Shown here: positions 21,598 to 33,112 of the stretch, in pieces | Position numbering within the stretch: the first letter of the stretch is position 1 | Layout of the letters: each line of letters starts with the position of its first letter | DNA from: Naematelia aurantialba | Taxonomy: Eukaryota > Basidiomycota > Tremellomycetes > Tremellales > Naemateliaceae | Length of the DNA: 64,000 nt | Assembly: GCA_021527695.1 (NCBI GenBank) | Contig: JAKFAO010000008.1 | Location: 682,001-746,000, forward strand | Direction: 5' to 3' | The notes under the pieces: generated by a model | Database searches by the model: none | Seen by the model: only the letters and a program-made list of their open reading frames with translations | What the model was told of the DNA's origin: nothing | Program-made: the position numbers and the translations under genes

Positions 21598-24537
21598 CTA
21601 CATACACTCTGTCCCAGCCAAGCATCCCTCCTTGAACCTCTCAAAATCAACCACCGTCCTCTCCCTCCGCGCCTTCTCCGCGGCAAAGACCAGCAAATGC
21701 GAATTCAGCACATCGTCTGGCGTGACCCCGAGACGAGTCTGATCGAGCCCCGCGACGGCTTGGACGAATGCTCCCGACAGGCCGGCATCGCCGCCTCCGT
21801 GGCCGCCGCCTGCGATGGGGGGTTCGTGTATCGTTTTAGTGCGGGTGAGGAAGTCAAAGACGGTCTGCGGGTGGTCAGCTGCGTTGCGTTGAAGCGGTCG
21901 AGTTGTGTATGAGCGTTTGAGTGTTTTGTATGAGCGTTTGAGGTGTTGTGCATGGAATATTATCCTTAGAGGTTCAGAGGAAGGAGAGCAAGTACTTGTG
22001 GCGACAAGTCAGGTGAAGAGGCACAAGGAATGAAGGAGAGAAGGAGAGAATCCAGACGCACAAAAGTCCTCATGTCGCCAATCAGCTCCCCCTTGGTCCC
22101 TTGGATCCTCGTCCCACGGTCGCAGATTGCCTCGGTGACTGAGGATGGTTAGCTTCAGTTGACGATCGCGGTGGTGGGCAGGATGGGCAGTGTGGCAGTC
22201 GTCGTGTAGGGTGGTGGTGGTGATGGTAGTGGTAGTGGCGGTGGCGGTGGATAATGATAGTGCAGTGGATAATGATAGCAGCGGTAAATAGTGGTAGTGT
22301 TAGTGGTAGTGGACAGTGCTGTTAAAGTCGAGATATCGCAGAGGCAGGCACTCACAAGCCGACATGGTGATACTTCCCGTCACACCCCCTTCGTACTCTA
22401 CATTCACGACTTGGTGGTCGACAATGTCGTTTCCCGCTTCGTACACGCACCGGCCGTAGGGGCCGGTCTTGAGCGCCTCGCTCACGTTTTCAATGTCCAG
22501 CACGTCGGCGTCCACGACGTGGCGGGCCCACTGCGTCGTCAGCCTTGATTCACGTGGTGATTCTACGGATCCTAGAGGACACGAGTTCGGCTCAGGAACA
22601 GACTAAAGGCCAAACAGTACAGAGCCCGCTCTCTCTAGTATGGCGCGCGAAGAAGGGGTTGGGAGGAAGTGGGAGAGGAAGCACAACGATGCCGCGACAA
22701 CAGGACTCACACGCTCCGTATCGTCAGGCTTCGAAAGGGGCTCGACGTAAATCTTCTTCGCTGACCACACACAGTCCTTCTCGTACGCGCAGTCAAAGCA
22801 GTTTTTCGCCGCCCCTGCTTCTTTCGGTTTTCCTGACGGCCTGAAATGCTGCAACGAGCCAAACGACGACACGAGGCTTGGTTTCGCTCCGGACAGGTAG
22901 AACGAGAGGATGTCAATGTCGCTAAGCGATCAGCTCACACCCTACTACACCGCCTATTGCGCCGGTGTGACGTGGAACTAGATACGTGGAACTGGATATG
23001 CCAAGCCGATTGGGAGTGAGTTCGGAAGTGGAGCCGGTGAATAGGGGTTGGAGATGGATTATTCGCGAGTGAGGACGAGATTAGACATTGCGCATGGAGT
23101 GCGATCGGGAGTGAACAAGAAAGATACGTACTGGCAACACTTGGTCATCAGGCCGAAAGACGTCTCCGACTCCTTGTGCCAGTTTCCACGCACAAACGAG
23201 TGTGCAAAGTGCTGGTTTCCTACCGGCTCAATGTGCTTCCTCCCGTCAGTCCCAACAATGCACCAAAGACGAAATAGCGACCCACTTGGATGTTGACGAT
23301 TTCTCCCAGCGCACCCGAATCGATCACCCGCTTCACTGCCTGGTTGTACGGCGAGTACCGCAGGACTAGGGATCGTCAGCGGTCTGCTTGAATGAAATTG
23401 ATCTGCTTGCCCCGAGGGGAGGCAATCTAGTCGGTGTCCCTACCGTATCGGCCAAGCCGAGTACAAGATGGAGAGGAAGTGAAGTTGAGGAGGAGGTGGG
23501 ATTTGAGGAGGTGGGAGCTGAGGAGGTGGGAGCTGAGGAGGTGGGAGCTGAGGAGGTGGGAGCGGAGGAGGAGAGAAAGCGAGAGCGCGGGGTGAGACCG
23601 GAGAACCCACCATGGCCAATCCCAAAGATCTTGTCCGGGTGCGCAGAGACATCCTGGACCATCTTTACGCAGTCTGCGATGGACGTTGCCATTGGCTTTT
23701 CGCATAGGATATGGTACCCCTGCTTGGTGAACTCTGTAACGAGCGCGGCGTGCAGGTCGTCCTTTGCACCGTCAGCTCAGCACGAACACCGGCCAGCTTC
23801 AGCCCCAGTAAAGGTCAGCTTCAGCACCCGTACCGGCCAGCTTCAGCCACCGTCCCGGTCAGCTTCAGCCATCGTACCGGATAGCCGCAGCCCCCCTGAC
23901 CGGAAGAGTCGGAAGAGAGCGACTTGCCAGTACGCAGATGAGCACGGCGTCGGCAATCTTGCCATGGGCGATCAGCTGGTCCCATGAGCTGAACTGGTTT
24001 TCGGGTGGGATCCTACGCCGCATGTCAACTACCAGGTAGAGGCGAGGTAGAGCAGAGAGGAGTTACGAGTGCAGTCGGCTCATGACTTTGCGCCGGTGCG
24101 GTCGTGGTTCAGCCACAGCCACGACCTTGGCCGCCTCGGGGTGCTCGATCGCGAAGCCCGCATATATCTATCCTTTGTCAATACTTCGATACACATGCGT
24201 CACGCAGACACCTCCGGCCCCGGCTCTAGTGACGCATCCCTCTCTGGCGATCATTGATCATCATCCAGAACGATCACCCATCGGACTGGGTCCATCAGAG
24301 CGATCACCCATTATACCACCGACAGATGCGAGAAAAACGGACTTGGCCTCTCTGCCCTGCGCCGACCACTGCGATCGTCACGGGTTTGGGATGGTGCACT
24401 CCATTCCCATTCGCATACCCGTTCCCATTCCCCACCCCGTTCACTGGCTCTTTCACGTCGGTTTGCTTTGGGATCGCGGTCTCTGCCATGTCGGTCTCGG
24501 CTACTGCGGCAGCGATGCTGGTGCTCGCTTGTGGCAC
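21598..24537 (-). CDS. Gfo/Idh/MocA-family NAD(P)-dependent oxidoreductase
   Basis: The N-terminal leader is followed by VTIAVVGAGQRGQ, the Rossmann nucleotide-binding loop, then IYAGFAIEHPEAAKVVAVAE. IADAVLICVLDDLHAALV and GYHILCEKPMATS follow; the Lys of EKP is the family's catalytic lysine. Later come HIEPVGNQHFAHSFVRGNWH, the block LSFYLSGAKPSLVSSFGSL, and a Cys-rich stretch CFDCAYEKDC. The tail contains IAGGGHGGGDAGLSGAFVQA. First exons are 24537-24343, 24167-24067, 24012-23928, 23761-23611 and 23365-23286; later joins are less exact. One intron (23927-23762) appears to use a GC donor. The substrate is unknown. Position between the regulator and the transporter suggests an amino-sugar derivative. 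It shares a 634-bp divergent promoter with the transporter. Confidence 0.9.
23497..23575 (-). repeat. GAGGAGGTGGGAGCT tandem repeat in an oxidoreductase intron
   Basis: About five copies of a 15-base unit lie in the intron between exons ending at 23611 and starting at 23365. Confidence 0.8.
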
Positions 24538-25171
24538 GCGAGGATACAGGAGATAGAGGACTCGTCTGCAACGTCTCTATCGCAAGCCAACCTTTTCACT
24601 TTGGAGAATGTCAGGAATCACCACCGGTTGATAGGGCAACGAGCAGGACAAAGAGACGGCGCTTGCCCCGCACCAATCAGGGCTGCTCATTTACCAAGCC
24701 ACCAGGGATATTCTTGCCGATCGGCCACTGCGCCGCATTCGATTGATAACTCACCCTCGGTGCAACCTGCCGCAAGTGGCCTAGGTGGGGGGAGAAGAAG
24801 GAGAGGGAGGAGAGGGAGGAAGAGGGAGGAGAGGAGAGGGAGGAAGAGAGGAAGGGCAAAGAGGCGATTTCTTATCAGCGGGCAAAGCGGGACACACGCT
24901 GCTGCAGGTCACGATTAGGGCATTGCCGACTCTTATTCCCTACGCCGTGTTGCCCGCACAACGCCATCCCTCCATCCTCACCCCCTACCCCCCTCCCCCC
25001 CCCTCCGATATCTGTACACCGCCAAGAGACACGCCCTTATATTCGCACCGACCTCACGCGACAACAACCACTTTACACCCCCCCCGCATTACCCGGGTTC
25101 TCCTCTTGGTTTCTCTAGCCACAGAGACATTTCTACTCTCCAAAACATACTCTACATACACACTAGCCAGT
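24538..25171. promoter_or_regulatory. divergent promoter of oxidoreductase and UNC93/Ngt1-like transporter
   Basis: These 634 bp separate start codons facing apart. Features include a GGAGA-rich purine block (24787-24860), a C-rich run near 24985-25010, and CCGATCGG (24717-24724), a CCG-N2-CGG palindrome. A TTATATTCGC stretch at about 25038 could be a TATA element for the transporter. Confidence 0.5.
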
Positions 25172-27517
25172 ATGACCAAGTTCTCCCAATTCACCCAGAA
25201 CGTCGGCAAGCGTCTCGCTTCCATCCAGATCGGGTCTGTCAGGTGTGAGTCCTGCTCGCGTGTGCCGTCGACCATCGATAACGCTGACCACACGTCTTTT
25301 CCGCCTCTTTCCTTCTCTTCCAACCCGTCGTCTGAAACCTCGCCGGCTTGCCTACGATGTACGACGCTCCATTCCCTCAGACAACGACCCGTGGACGCAG
25401 GTCGTCCTCGTCGGTTTCGTATGTTTCTCCTCGGTGGGCATGTTCTCCGCCATTGGCGGTCTGGGTGCGGGGTAAGTCGCCTGCCCACGTCCGACGAAGC
25501 TCGACTGATGCAGCTCAGTGGTACCCAGGACGCCCAGCTGTCCGACACGGCCAACGGTGTGCTCTACGGCTGTGAGTATGCGTGTCTACTGGCCTCGTCT
25601 GCTTGTCGCGTGGTCCGCAGTTGAGCTGAGACGTACCCAGGCTTCGCAATTATGGGTCTCTTTGCCGGTAGCGTCAACGTGAGTGACCGCTAGGCTGCTC
25701 GGAGAGTGCACAGCTGACATGCTCAGAACATGCTCGGTCCTCGCTTGACTTTGTGTATCGGCACGATGGGTTACTCTCTCTACGTCGGCGGTCTCTGGGC
25801 ATACCAAGTGCACGGGAACCGATGGTTCTTTATCCTCGCGGGCGGTATCTTGGGCATCAGTGAGGAAATTTCCTCTCCGCATCCCGCTCGTCTTCCCAAC
25901 CGGCTCGTCTTCCCCTCCTGCTCGTCTTCCCAACCTCTCCGTCTTACCAACAGTGTCGCCTTGCCAACCCGCTTTTCTTCTGCACCTGGCCACTACTGAC
26001 ATTCTCAGCCGCGGCACTACTCTGGGCCGCTCAAGGAGCGATCATGATGTCCTACCCGCTCGAGAAAGACAAGGGCCGTGCATTCTCCGTCTTCTGGGCC
26101 ATCTTCCAGATGGGCACCTTGATCGGCTCGTCCATCGCTCTCGGCATCGAGGCCCACTCGACCCTGCCTGGCGTGTCTACTGGCGTGTACCTTGTCTTCC
26201 TCATCATCATGTTGACCGCCATCGTCTCGAGCTGGCTCATTCTCCCTCCCCGTAAGTCGATTCATGTTCTCCCAGTCTCTTCGAAGCTTTTAAGCGGTAG
26301 TTTGGCAATGGCGGTTTGTCTCAGCAAAGCGATATACGAGAGAGGCGATACGAGTGCAGCGCTGACATGTACCGTAGACCTCGTGATCCGAGGAGACGGC
26401 AGTCTCGTCGAGCTCGAGGATGCGCTGTCGCCCCGAGAAGAGCTCAGGCAGTGGGTCATCCTCTTCAAGGACTGGCGCATGCTGGCGCTTTTCCCCATGT
26501 TCTTTGCCTCGAACTACTGTGAGTCTTCTTCTGCCTTGCCTTAGAATAAACAGCCTGCCCAAATTCTACTCCTTTTCCTGGCTTCCACCCTCCTGTTGGC
26601 ACCCAACCGGACGCCATCTCGTCCTACCATCCTGTGTTGTGGGACAGTCGCTGACACCTGGCCAGTCTACGCATACCAAGGCGCCATCGTCACCTACTTT
26701 TTCAACGGCCGCACGCGTGCCCTCTCCGCACTGACGCAAGGTCTCGGCTCCATTATCGGAGCGCTGTTCATTGGCGCCTTGCTCGACAAAATGCCGTTCA
26801 AGCGCCGCACGCGCTCGCTGGTCGGCTGTGCCGTCGTCTTTCTTCTGGCGTGCCTCATCTGGGGTGGCGGTCTCGGTCTCCAGGTGCAGTACACCCGTGC
26901 GACTGTGCACACTCCTTGGGACTGGACAGACAGCGCTGCTGTTGGCCCTATCATCCTCATTGCTAGCTGTGAGTGCATGTGCTGCCAAACTCCACTGTCC
27001 TCTGCACCGCCGTTTTCCACTGCCATTTTCTTGGATGGACTCCATCTAACGACCACAGACTACATCGGCGACGCAGCATACCAGGGTCTCGCCTACTACA
27101 CCATGTCGTCCATCTCCAACGACCCGTTCAAGCTCGCGCGTCTTGCAGGGTACTACAAGGGCGTCCAGTCTGCCGGCTCGGCTGTCTCTTACGGCATGGA
27201 CGCGGTCAAGGTGGGTCCATGGCTGCTGTTGCTGCGTCATGTACGACCGCTGACGCGTCTAGACCCCTTACCTGACCGAGCACCTCGTGTCGTGGTTGAT
27301 GATCCTGCTGTCGCTCCCGCTCTGCGCGTTTGTGCTCTACCACATCCGCGAGACCAACTACGACGTCGAGAAGACCGTGCACGTCGAGGAAGTCGCGGCC
27401 GAGGTGCTGAGCGGCGCGGCGCTGCCCAAGGGCCACCACACGGACGTCGCGCATGCAACCGCCGGCGTCGACGAGAAGGACATGGGCAAGAGCGACGTCG
27501 TCGTCTCGCCCGTCTAG
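25172..27517 (+). CDS. UNC93/Ngt1-like MFS transporter, candidate GlcNAc permease
   Basis: Ten exons (25172-25244, 25381-25471, 25519-25571, 25641-25678, 25727-25859, 26009-26251, 26378-26518, 26666-26968, 27059-27210, 27263-27517) are phase-checked and give 493 residues. SVRYNDPWTQVVLVGFVCFS begins the first membrane segment. GLGAGGTQDAQLSDTANGVL, ALLWAAQGAIMMSYPLEKD and YAYQGAIVTYFFNGRTRALS match the UNC93-like MFS pattern. About ten to twelve helices are visible and the tail is hydrophilic. Fungal GlcNAc permeases of the Ngt1 type are, as I recall, grouped close to UNC93; that relation is from memory. Location beside GlcNAc-catabolic genes and a divergent promoter support uptake of GlcNAc. 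An organic-solute or ion-regulating role cannot be excluded. Confidence 0.88.
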
Positions 27518-28358
27518 GCCGCGCGTGTCGCGCCACCTCGTCTAGCCCGGCAGGGTGCGGACGAGGCGGCGGGGACCGGGCTGGCGGTCTTGGGCTGGAC
27601 AGCTGGACTGCTGGGCGTGCGTCTCGGACAGGTGAGGTCGGTGCGCGGTGCATCCGGAGCGGTTTTGGGGTCAGTCACGGCCACGAGGTTCGGCAACCAG
27701 GCGAATTGGGGTGGCCGTGGTTAGTGTGGTCGTGGTCGTGGTCGTGGTTGTGGCCGTGGTTTCGATTATGGTCGTGGTTGTCCTTGTCGTGGCAGTGATT
27801 GTCGTGCAGTTGTGATTGTCAGGCGATAGTGAATAGTGATTGTTGGGTCCTTCGGTAGGCGTACAGCACTTAGATTTCGTGCTGGGCCGTATATTCAATG
27901 AATTGTGCAAGACTGATGCAAACTTGCGACTACTTGCAACCACTTGGGAACACTGGACGCCAAGGACTGACGGATGGCTGAGCAACGAGCAGAGTAGGAG
28001 TGCATGAAATTGTCCATTGTGTCAACCAAGCAACCAAGCGTAGCAGCGAGCGCTCCGAGTCGGCTCCGAGAGTGCTCGACTTCCATGCGCATACCAAGCA
28101 ATCCATGCCAAACCAGGCCATGCGTTTACAACCCATGCCAATCGCCATGCCAATCGCAATCCCACTCCCGCCATGCCATCTCATCCGCTCCGCCATTATC
28201 CTCGCAGCACTAGCTCATCCGCCACCGACATCCTCGTCGCAGCCCTGCCCAGCGCTCCAAACAACTGGTCTGGTCGTCATCGTCGAGGCCTCCTTGCCAA
28301 CGAGTCTCCGAACACGGACTACTTGCCCACTACTTGCCAACGGGTCCCCGGACACGAC
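27518..28358. other. convergent intergenic region
   Basis: This lies between the transporter and the secreted double-psi beta-barrel gene, both ending here. GTGGTCGTGGTC repeats (about 27716-27790) dominate the first half, and CCATGCCAATCGCCATGCC-like short repeats lie at about 28085-28175. No gene is supported. Confidence 0.55.
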
Positions 28359-29752
28359 CTACGACACAGGCAGCGCTGCGAGACTGCCCGTCCCTGCGAC
28401 CCAGGACCAGCTGATGTTCCCCGTATAGCTGTCCATGCCGAGCAGCCCCACGTCGAGCGTGGCGAACTGCTCAAACAGGCCCACGGACATATCGAGCGAG
28501 CGCACGTCGCACCCGGGGCACCTGTCTGCTACTTCTGCAGTGACGGTTTTGCCGCCCCCTAATGCCGAACCGCGTCAGCTCCAATACACCCCACGCCTTT
28601 GAAACAGAGGTTTGCGCTGCGAGCAGGCGGTGAAGGAGGTGGAGAAGACAGTGCAAGGGGAAAGAGGTGGAGAGGACAGCGCAAGGGGGGTCCGGGGGTC
28701 GGGGACGGGGACGGGGACGGGACGCAAATGACGAGGGACTCACAAGTGATAGCAAGATGCAGCCCGCAAATGGGATTATCATTCGGGTTCAGCCCAGTGT
28801 ACCCAGGCCAATCATCGAACAGCAGGCTCGAGACAGCGACGATCGGGTCTCCTTCGGTATTGGTCCACCCGCAGGCGCCTAGGCCGACATCGTACCATGT
28901 TCCCCAGCCAGAAAACGGGCCGTTACCGTCTGGATCCACGGTGATGGCTGATGCGGTCGCCGAGGCCGCTGCAGAGGTGCTGGTAGAGGTGCTGGTAGAG
29001 GTGCTGGTGGCGTGGGTTGTGCTGGTGGCAGGCGTGGTGCTGGCCGGGGTGGACGAATCAGTCGAAGATGGACTATGCGAGGTGCTCCGAGAAGTGCTAT
29101 GGGAAGTACGGTGCGAGGTATGTGAAGTACTGTGGGAGGTACTATGGGAAGTACTGTGCGAGGCACTGTGCGAGGTACTATGGGTGCTCCGGGATGCACT
29201 GTGGGAGTGGCTATGGGAAGTGCTGAGCGGCGTGCTGGTTAAGACAGTGCTCGAACTGCTCGCTGTCGCATACGACGCACTGGCCGCGGAACTCGGAACA
29301 ACCAAACTCGTCGCAACCCTCGGTGTGGCTGAAGGAGCGGACGTGGCCGATTTGACGGCGGCACTCAAAGTCGACAGCGCCGTCGATGCTGACGCCACCG
29401 ATGTGCTCGCCACTCCCACTGGCGCTTGCGGGCAGCTATCCCGCTTCCTCTTGACCTTGCGCAGCTGACCGGTCTTGTTCTTCTTCCGCTTCTCAGAGCG
29501 CTCGCCGGGGCCCTGGACAACTATCATGCGGGCTTCCGGCCCGACCCGTTTGTTCTTCTCCATCGCGGCCATTCCCTGGCGCGCCCGCAGAGCGCGAGAC
29601 GACAACTGGCCTCGGGTCAAGAGGGGACCGGCCCCGGAGCTCGACGCATCGTGGGATTTGGCCGCGGCCTTTGTCGCTGGTGGGTAGAACGGGTTGTATG
29701 CCGTCGCCGTGGCGATCAGCGGGAGGATAGATGCGAGAATCGCGAACTTCAT
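28359..29752 (-). CDS. secreted Ser/Thr/His-rich protein with double-psi beta-barrel (RlpA/expansin-like) domain
   Basis: Two exons (29752-28744, 28558-28359) give 402 residues. The start MKFAILASILPLIATATAYN is a signal peptide; an upstream in-frame ATG at 29806 would bury it. The middle is low-complexity Ser/Thr/Ala with about a dozen SHSTSHSTS-like repeats, probably O-glycosylated. The C-terminal domain begins GWGTWYDVGLGACGW and contains SSLLFDDWPGY, ICGLHLAIT, VADRCPGCDVRSLDMS and FATLDVGLLGMD. This is the double-psi barrel of Barwin/RlpA-like fungal proteins, with the Cys pairs and the DxS/LD residues in place. Such proteins are cell-wall associated or secreted and have no confirmed enzyme activity. 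It lies next to the GlcNAc transporter but points the opposite way. Confidence 0.88.
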
Positions 29753-30559
29753 CTTGGAGTGTAGCGACCTTCTTGCAGTGTTGAGCGATCTTCGGACCTC
29801 GACCACCAGGGTAGTGCCACCAGGGTAGTGAGTGAGTCGACTGACGAGTTGTAAGACTAGTGGTCCGCTCAGCGGAGTCTAGCTGTTCAAAGAGTGTGGG
29901 AGACGATGCTCGCAGAGCAGGTCAGTCGGGATGGGCCAAGCAGACAATAAGGAGCAACGTCAAGTTCAAAGACGCATTGAATCTATTCATGAAGGCTCAA
30001 GGCATCGTGCTCTGCTCAGGATTCGGCCATTAGGACGCCACTGATACGGGATGGCGCGTCAGCGGGGACATGTCGTTTGGCGTCCCGGTTGGCGTTGAAC
30101 CTTCCGTTTACGGTACAGCCGGGACGATCTGCTTCCCTGGGAGAGGCTGCAATGGGAGCAATGGGAGTACATCATCATGTCCCTCTGCCGTGCGTGACTG
30201 CTGCGATGGCGTTGGGCGTCGAGGAGAACATTGCCCAGACAGGACAGTGGTGAAAGAGGAAGAAAGAGTTTTCACCCGCCATCTCGAGCTTTGCCCATTG
30301 CAGCGGGAGACGGGACTTTATTCGGCCCTCCACATTGTTCAAAACAATAAGATGACGTGGATATTAGGAGACATTTAACTTTGATAAGGGGGTTTTTTCG
30401 CGTCGACGCTGGAATGTTCAGCGTTCAGGCGTCTGCTGTTTCGACAGAATCCTTTTACTTCACTTTCAATACCACCTCCTCATCCACGCGTCGAGACTCT
30501 AATTAGATAGACTCGTCGGCTGTACATCACAGAAAACTACCACTAGACCACTCTACATC
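29753..30559. promoter_or_regulatory. divergent promoter, secreted barrel protein / Hsp110
   Basis: This 807-bp gap lies between two genes starting in opposite directions. The end near the chaperone gene carries a heat-shock-element-like motif (next entry) and an AAGGGGG stress-response-like motif at about 30386-30392. Nothing else is recognised. Confidence 0.5.
30412..30426. promoter_or_regulatory. heat shock element-like motif
   Basis: GAA-TG-TTC followed four bases later by TTC fits the nGAAnnTTCn core of heat-shock-factor sites. It is about 140 bp upstream of the Hsp110 start, where such a site would be expected. Confidence 0.5.
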
Positions 30560-33112
30560 ATGGCTGTAAGTCCCCGTCTACGCCCAAGCCAATCTGACTG
30601 CTGACCTCGTTCCAGAGCGTCGTCGGTATCGATCTCGGGAACCTTTCTTCCAAAATTGGTGTCGCCCGTCACAGGGGTATCGACATCATCGCCAATGAAG
30701 TGTCAAATCGTGCTACTCCGTGAGCCGCTCTGCTTCACCTTTTTTTGGGCAACTTTCTGACTTGCTGCTCCAGTTCCCTGGTCTCTTTTACGCCTCGTCA
30801 GCGATTCCTTGGAGAAGCCGCCAAGACCGCAGAGACGTCCAACTTCAAGAACACCGTTGGATCATTGAAGCGGCTGATTGGGCGGACACTGGCAGATCCC
30901 GAGGTGGCTGAGTTTGAGAAGAAGTTCATCAACGCCGAGCTGGTGGATGTGAATGGCGCAATTGGCGTCAAGGTGAGCCTCTAAATGATTCCGCCAGAGC
31001 TAACGACCAAGGTCAACTACCTTGGCGAGCCCACAACATTCTCGTACACCGAGCTGGTGGCTGCATATCTCGGGAAACTGCGCGATACGGCAGCGGCTGA
31101 GCTCAAGCAGGCGGTGTCGGACGTCGTGATCGCCATTCCGACATGGTACACCGACATTCAGCGACGGGCTTTGCTGGACGCCGCCCAAATCGCCGGCCTC
31201 AACCCGCTTCGTCTGATAAACGACACCACCGCCATCGCACTCGGCTACGGTATCACCAAGGCTGATCTGCCCGAGTCTGCGGAAGCACCCCGCCACGTCT
31301 GCTTTGTCGACATTGGTCACAGCAATTACTCGGTCGCCATCGTTGCCTTCTCCAAAGGCCAGCTGACTGTCAAGAGCACGGCATTCGACCGCAACTTTGG
31401 TGGCCGAGACTTTGACTACGCTTTGGTCCAGCACTTTGCAAAGGAGTTTGACGCAAAGTACAAAATCGACGTCATGTCGTCCCCCAAGGCCGTCTTCCGT
31501 CTCTCCACCGGTTGCGAGAGGCTGAAAAAGGTCCTTTCTGCCAACGCCGAAGCACCCATCAACGTAGAGTCGCTCGCAAACGACGTCGACGCGTCGTCCT
31601 CCATGAAGCGAGAGACATTTGAACAGCTCACCGACCACCTCCTATCCCGCGTCTCTGCACCCCTCGAGGAAGCCATCGCCAAAGCCGGCCTGACCATTGA
31701 CCAAATCGACGCCGTCGAGCTTGTCGGTGGCTGTATCCGTATCCCCGCCATCAAGGAACGCATCCACAAATTCTTCGGCGGCAAGACCCTCGGCTTCACT
31801 TTGAACCAGGAAGAGGCCGTCGCCCGTGGAGCCACCTTTGCTTGTGCTTCCCTGTCTCCCGTCTTCCGAGTCCGAGAGTTTGCCGTCCATGACATTGCCG
31901 CCTACCCGATCCAGGTGCAGTGGGAGAAGGAGCCGGGAAACCCGGACGAGGACACGGAGCTTGTTGTCTTCCCTACTGGAAACCCAATTCCCTCGACCAA
32001 AATTCTCACCTTTTACCGACAAGGTCCATTTGAGCTTGAGGCCAAGTACGTCGCTGATTCGGCCTTGCCCAAGGGTATCAACCCATGGATCGGCAAATAT
32101 ACCATCAAGAGCGTCGAGAAGCCAGCATCTGGCGACCTTGCCTGTGTCAAGGTCAAGGCGCGCCTGAACCTGCACGGTATCATGAACTTTGAGGGTGCCT
32201 ATCTGGTCGAGGAGGTGGAGAAGGAGGAGGTTGTAAAGGTTGGCGAGGGCGAAGAGCAGAAGGAGGAGAAGAAGTTGGTCAAGAAGATCCAGCGAAAGGG
32301 AGACTGCCCGGTGGTGGCACAGTACGCGTCGTTGAGCAGGTCGACCGTCGAGACGATGACTGAGCGAGAGGGCAAGATGCACTCGGAGGACAAGCTTGTC
32401 ATGGAGACCGAGGACCGCAAGAACGCCCTTGAGGAGTACGTCTACGAGATGCGTGGCAAGCTCGACGACCGGTATGCGCCATATGTGCAGGCGAAGGAGA
32501 AGAGCGCGCTTCTGGACGGTCTGCAAGAGGCAGAGGACTGGCTGTACTCTGAGGAAGGTGAGGACGCGACCAAGTCGGCCTATGTCGCCAAGCTGGATGC
32601 TCTGAAAGCCATGGGCGACCCGGTCGTTCTGCGGTGGAAGGAGAGCGAGGAGCGACCGAGAGCTGCAGCAGCACTGCGGGAGAGCCTGAACATGTACCTC
32701 TCAATGGCGCAGGGCGGCGAAGAGAAGTACTCGCACATCTCCGAGGAGGACAAGACCAAAGTGGTGAGTTGTTTTCTCCAAAGCATCTTCGAGGAGAGGA
32801 TACATTTGCTGACGTTTTCGGCAGATTGAAAAGTGCGCAACCACCCAACAATGGCTGGACGACTATCTCGCTCGACAGGCCGAGAAGCCCAAGAACGTCA
32901 ACCCCGTCATCACATCGGCCGAGATGAACAAGCGCCGCGATGACGTTATTTACACTTGTGCTGCTATCATGAACCGACCGAAGCCCAAGCCCAAGGTCGA
33001 CTCGACTTCTGGATCGGGAACGCAGACTCCCAAGGAGCAGGCTCCGAAGAAGGAGGAGATGGAGATTGAGGATGAGCATGAACCCAAGATTGAGGAGATG
33101 GATGTCGACTAG
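30560..33112 (+). CDS. SSE1: Hsp110 chaperone, nucleotide exchange factor for Hsp70 (SSE1-like)
   Basis: This is a cytosolic chaperone that releases ADP from Hsp70. Exons 30560-30565, 30616-30719, 30774-30972, 31012-32763 and 32825-33112 keep frame and give 782 residues, the fungal Hsp110 size. The first exon is only six bases (Met-Ala). [20 protein letters not shown] is the nucleotide-binding start. [33 protein letters not shown] and [12 protein letters not shown] are Hsp110 forms of the actin-like ATPase motifs. An acidic insert with [17 protein letters not shown] lies in the substrate domain, and the C-terminal end is Asp/Glu/Lys-rich, not EEVD. NLSSK in place of the TTYS of true Hsp70 supports Hsp110. 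Confidence 0.95.

Noticed and set aside
28599..29468. Plus-strand 289-codon frame across the secreted barrel gene
   Set aside because: It is antisense; the reverse gene has a signal peptide and double-psi barrel motifs.
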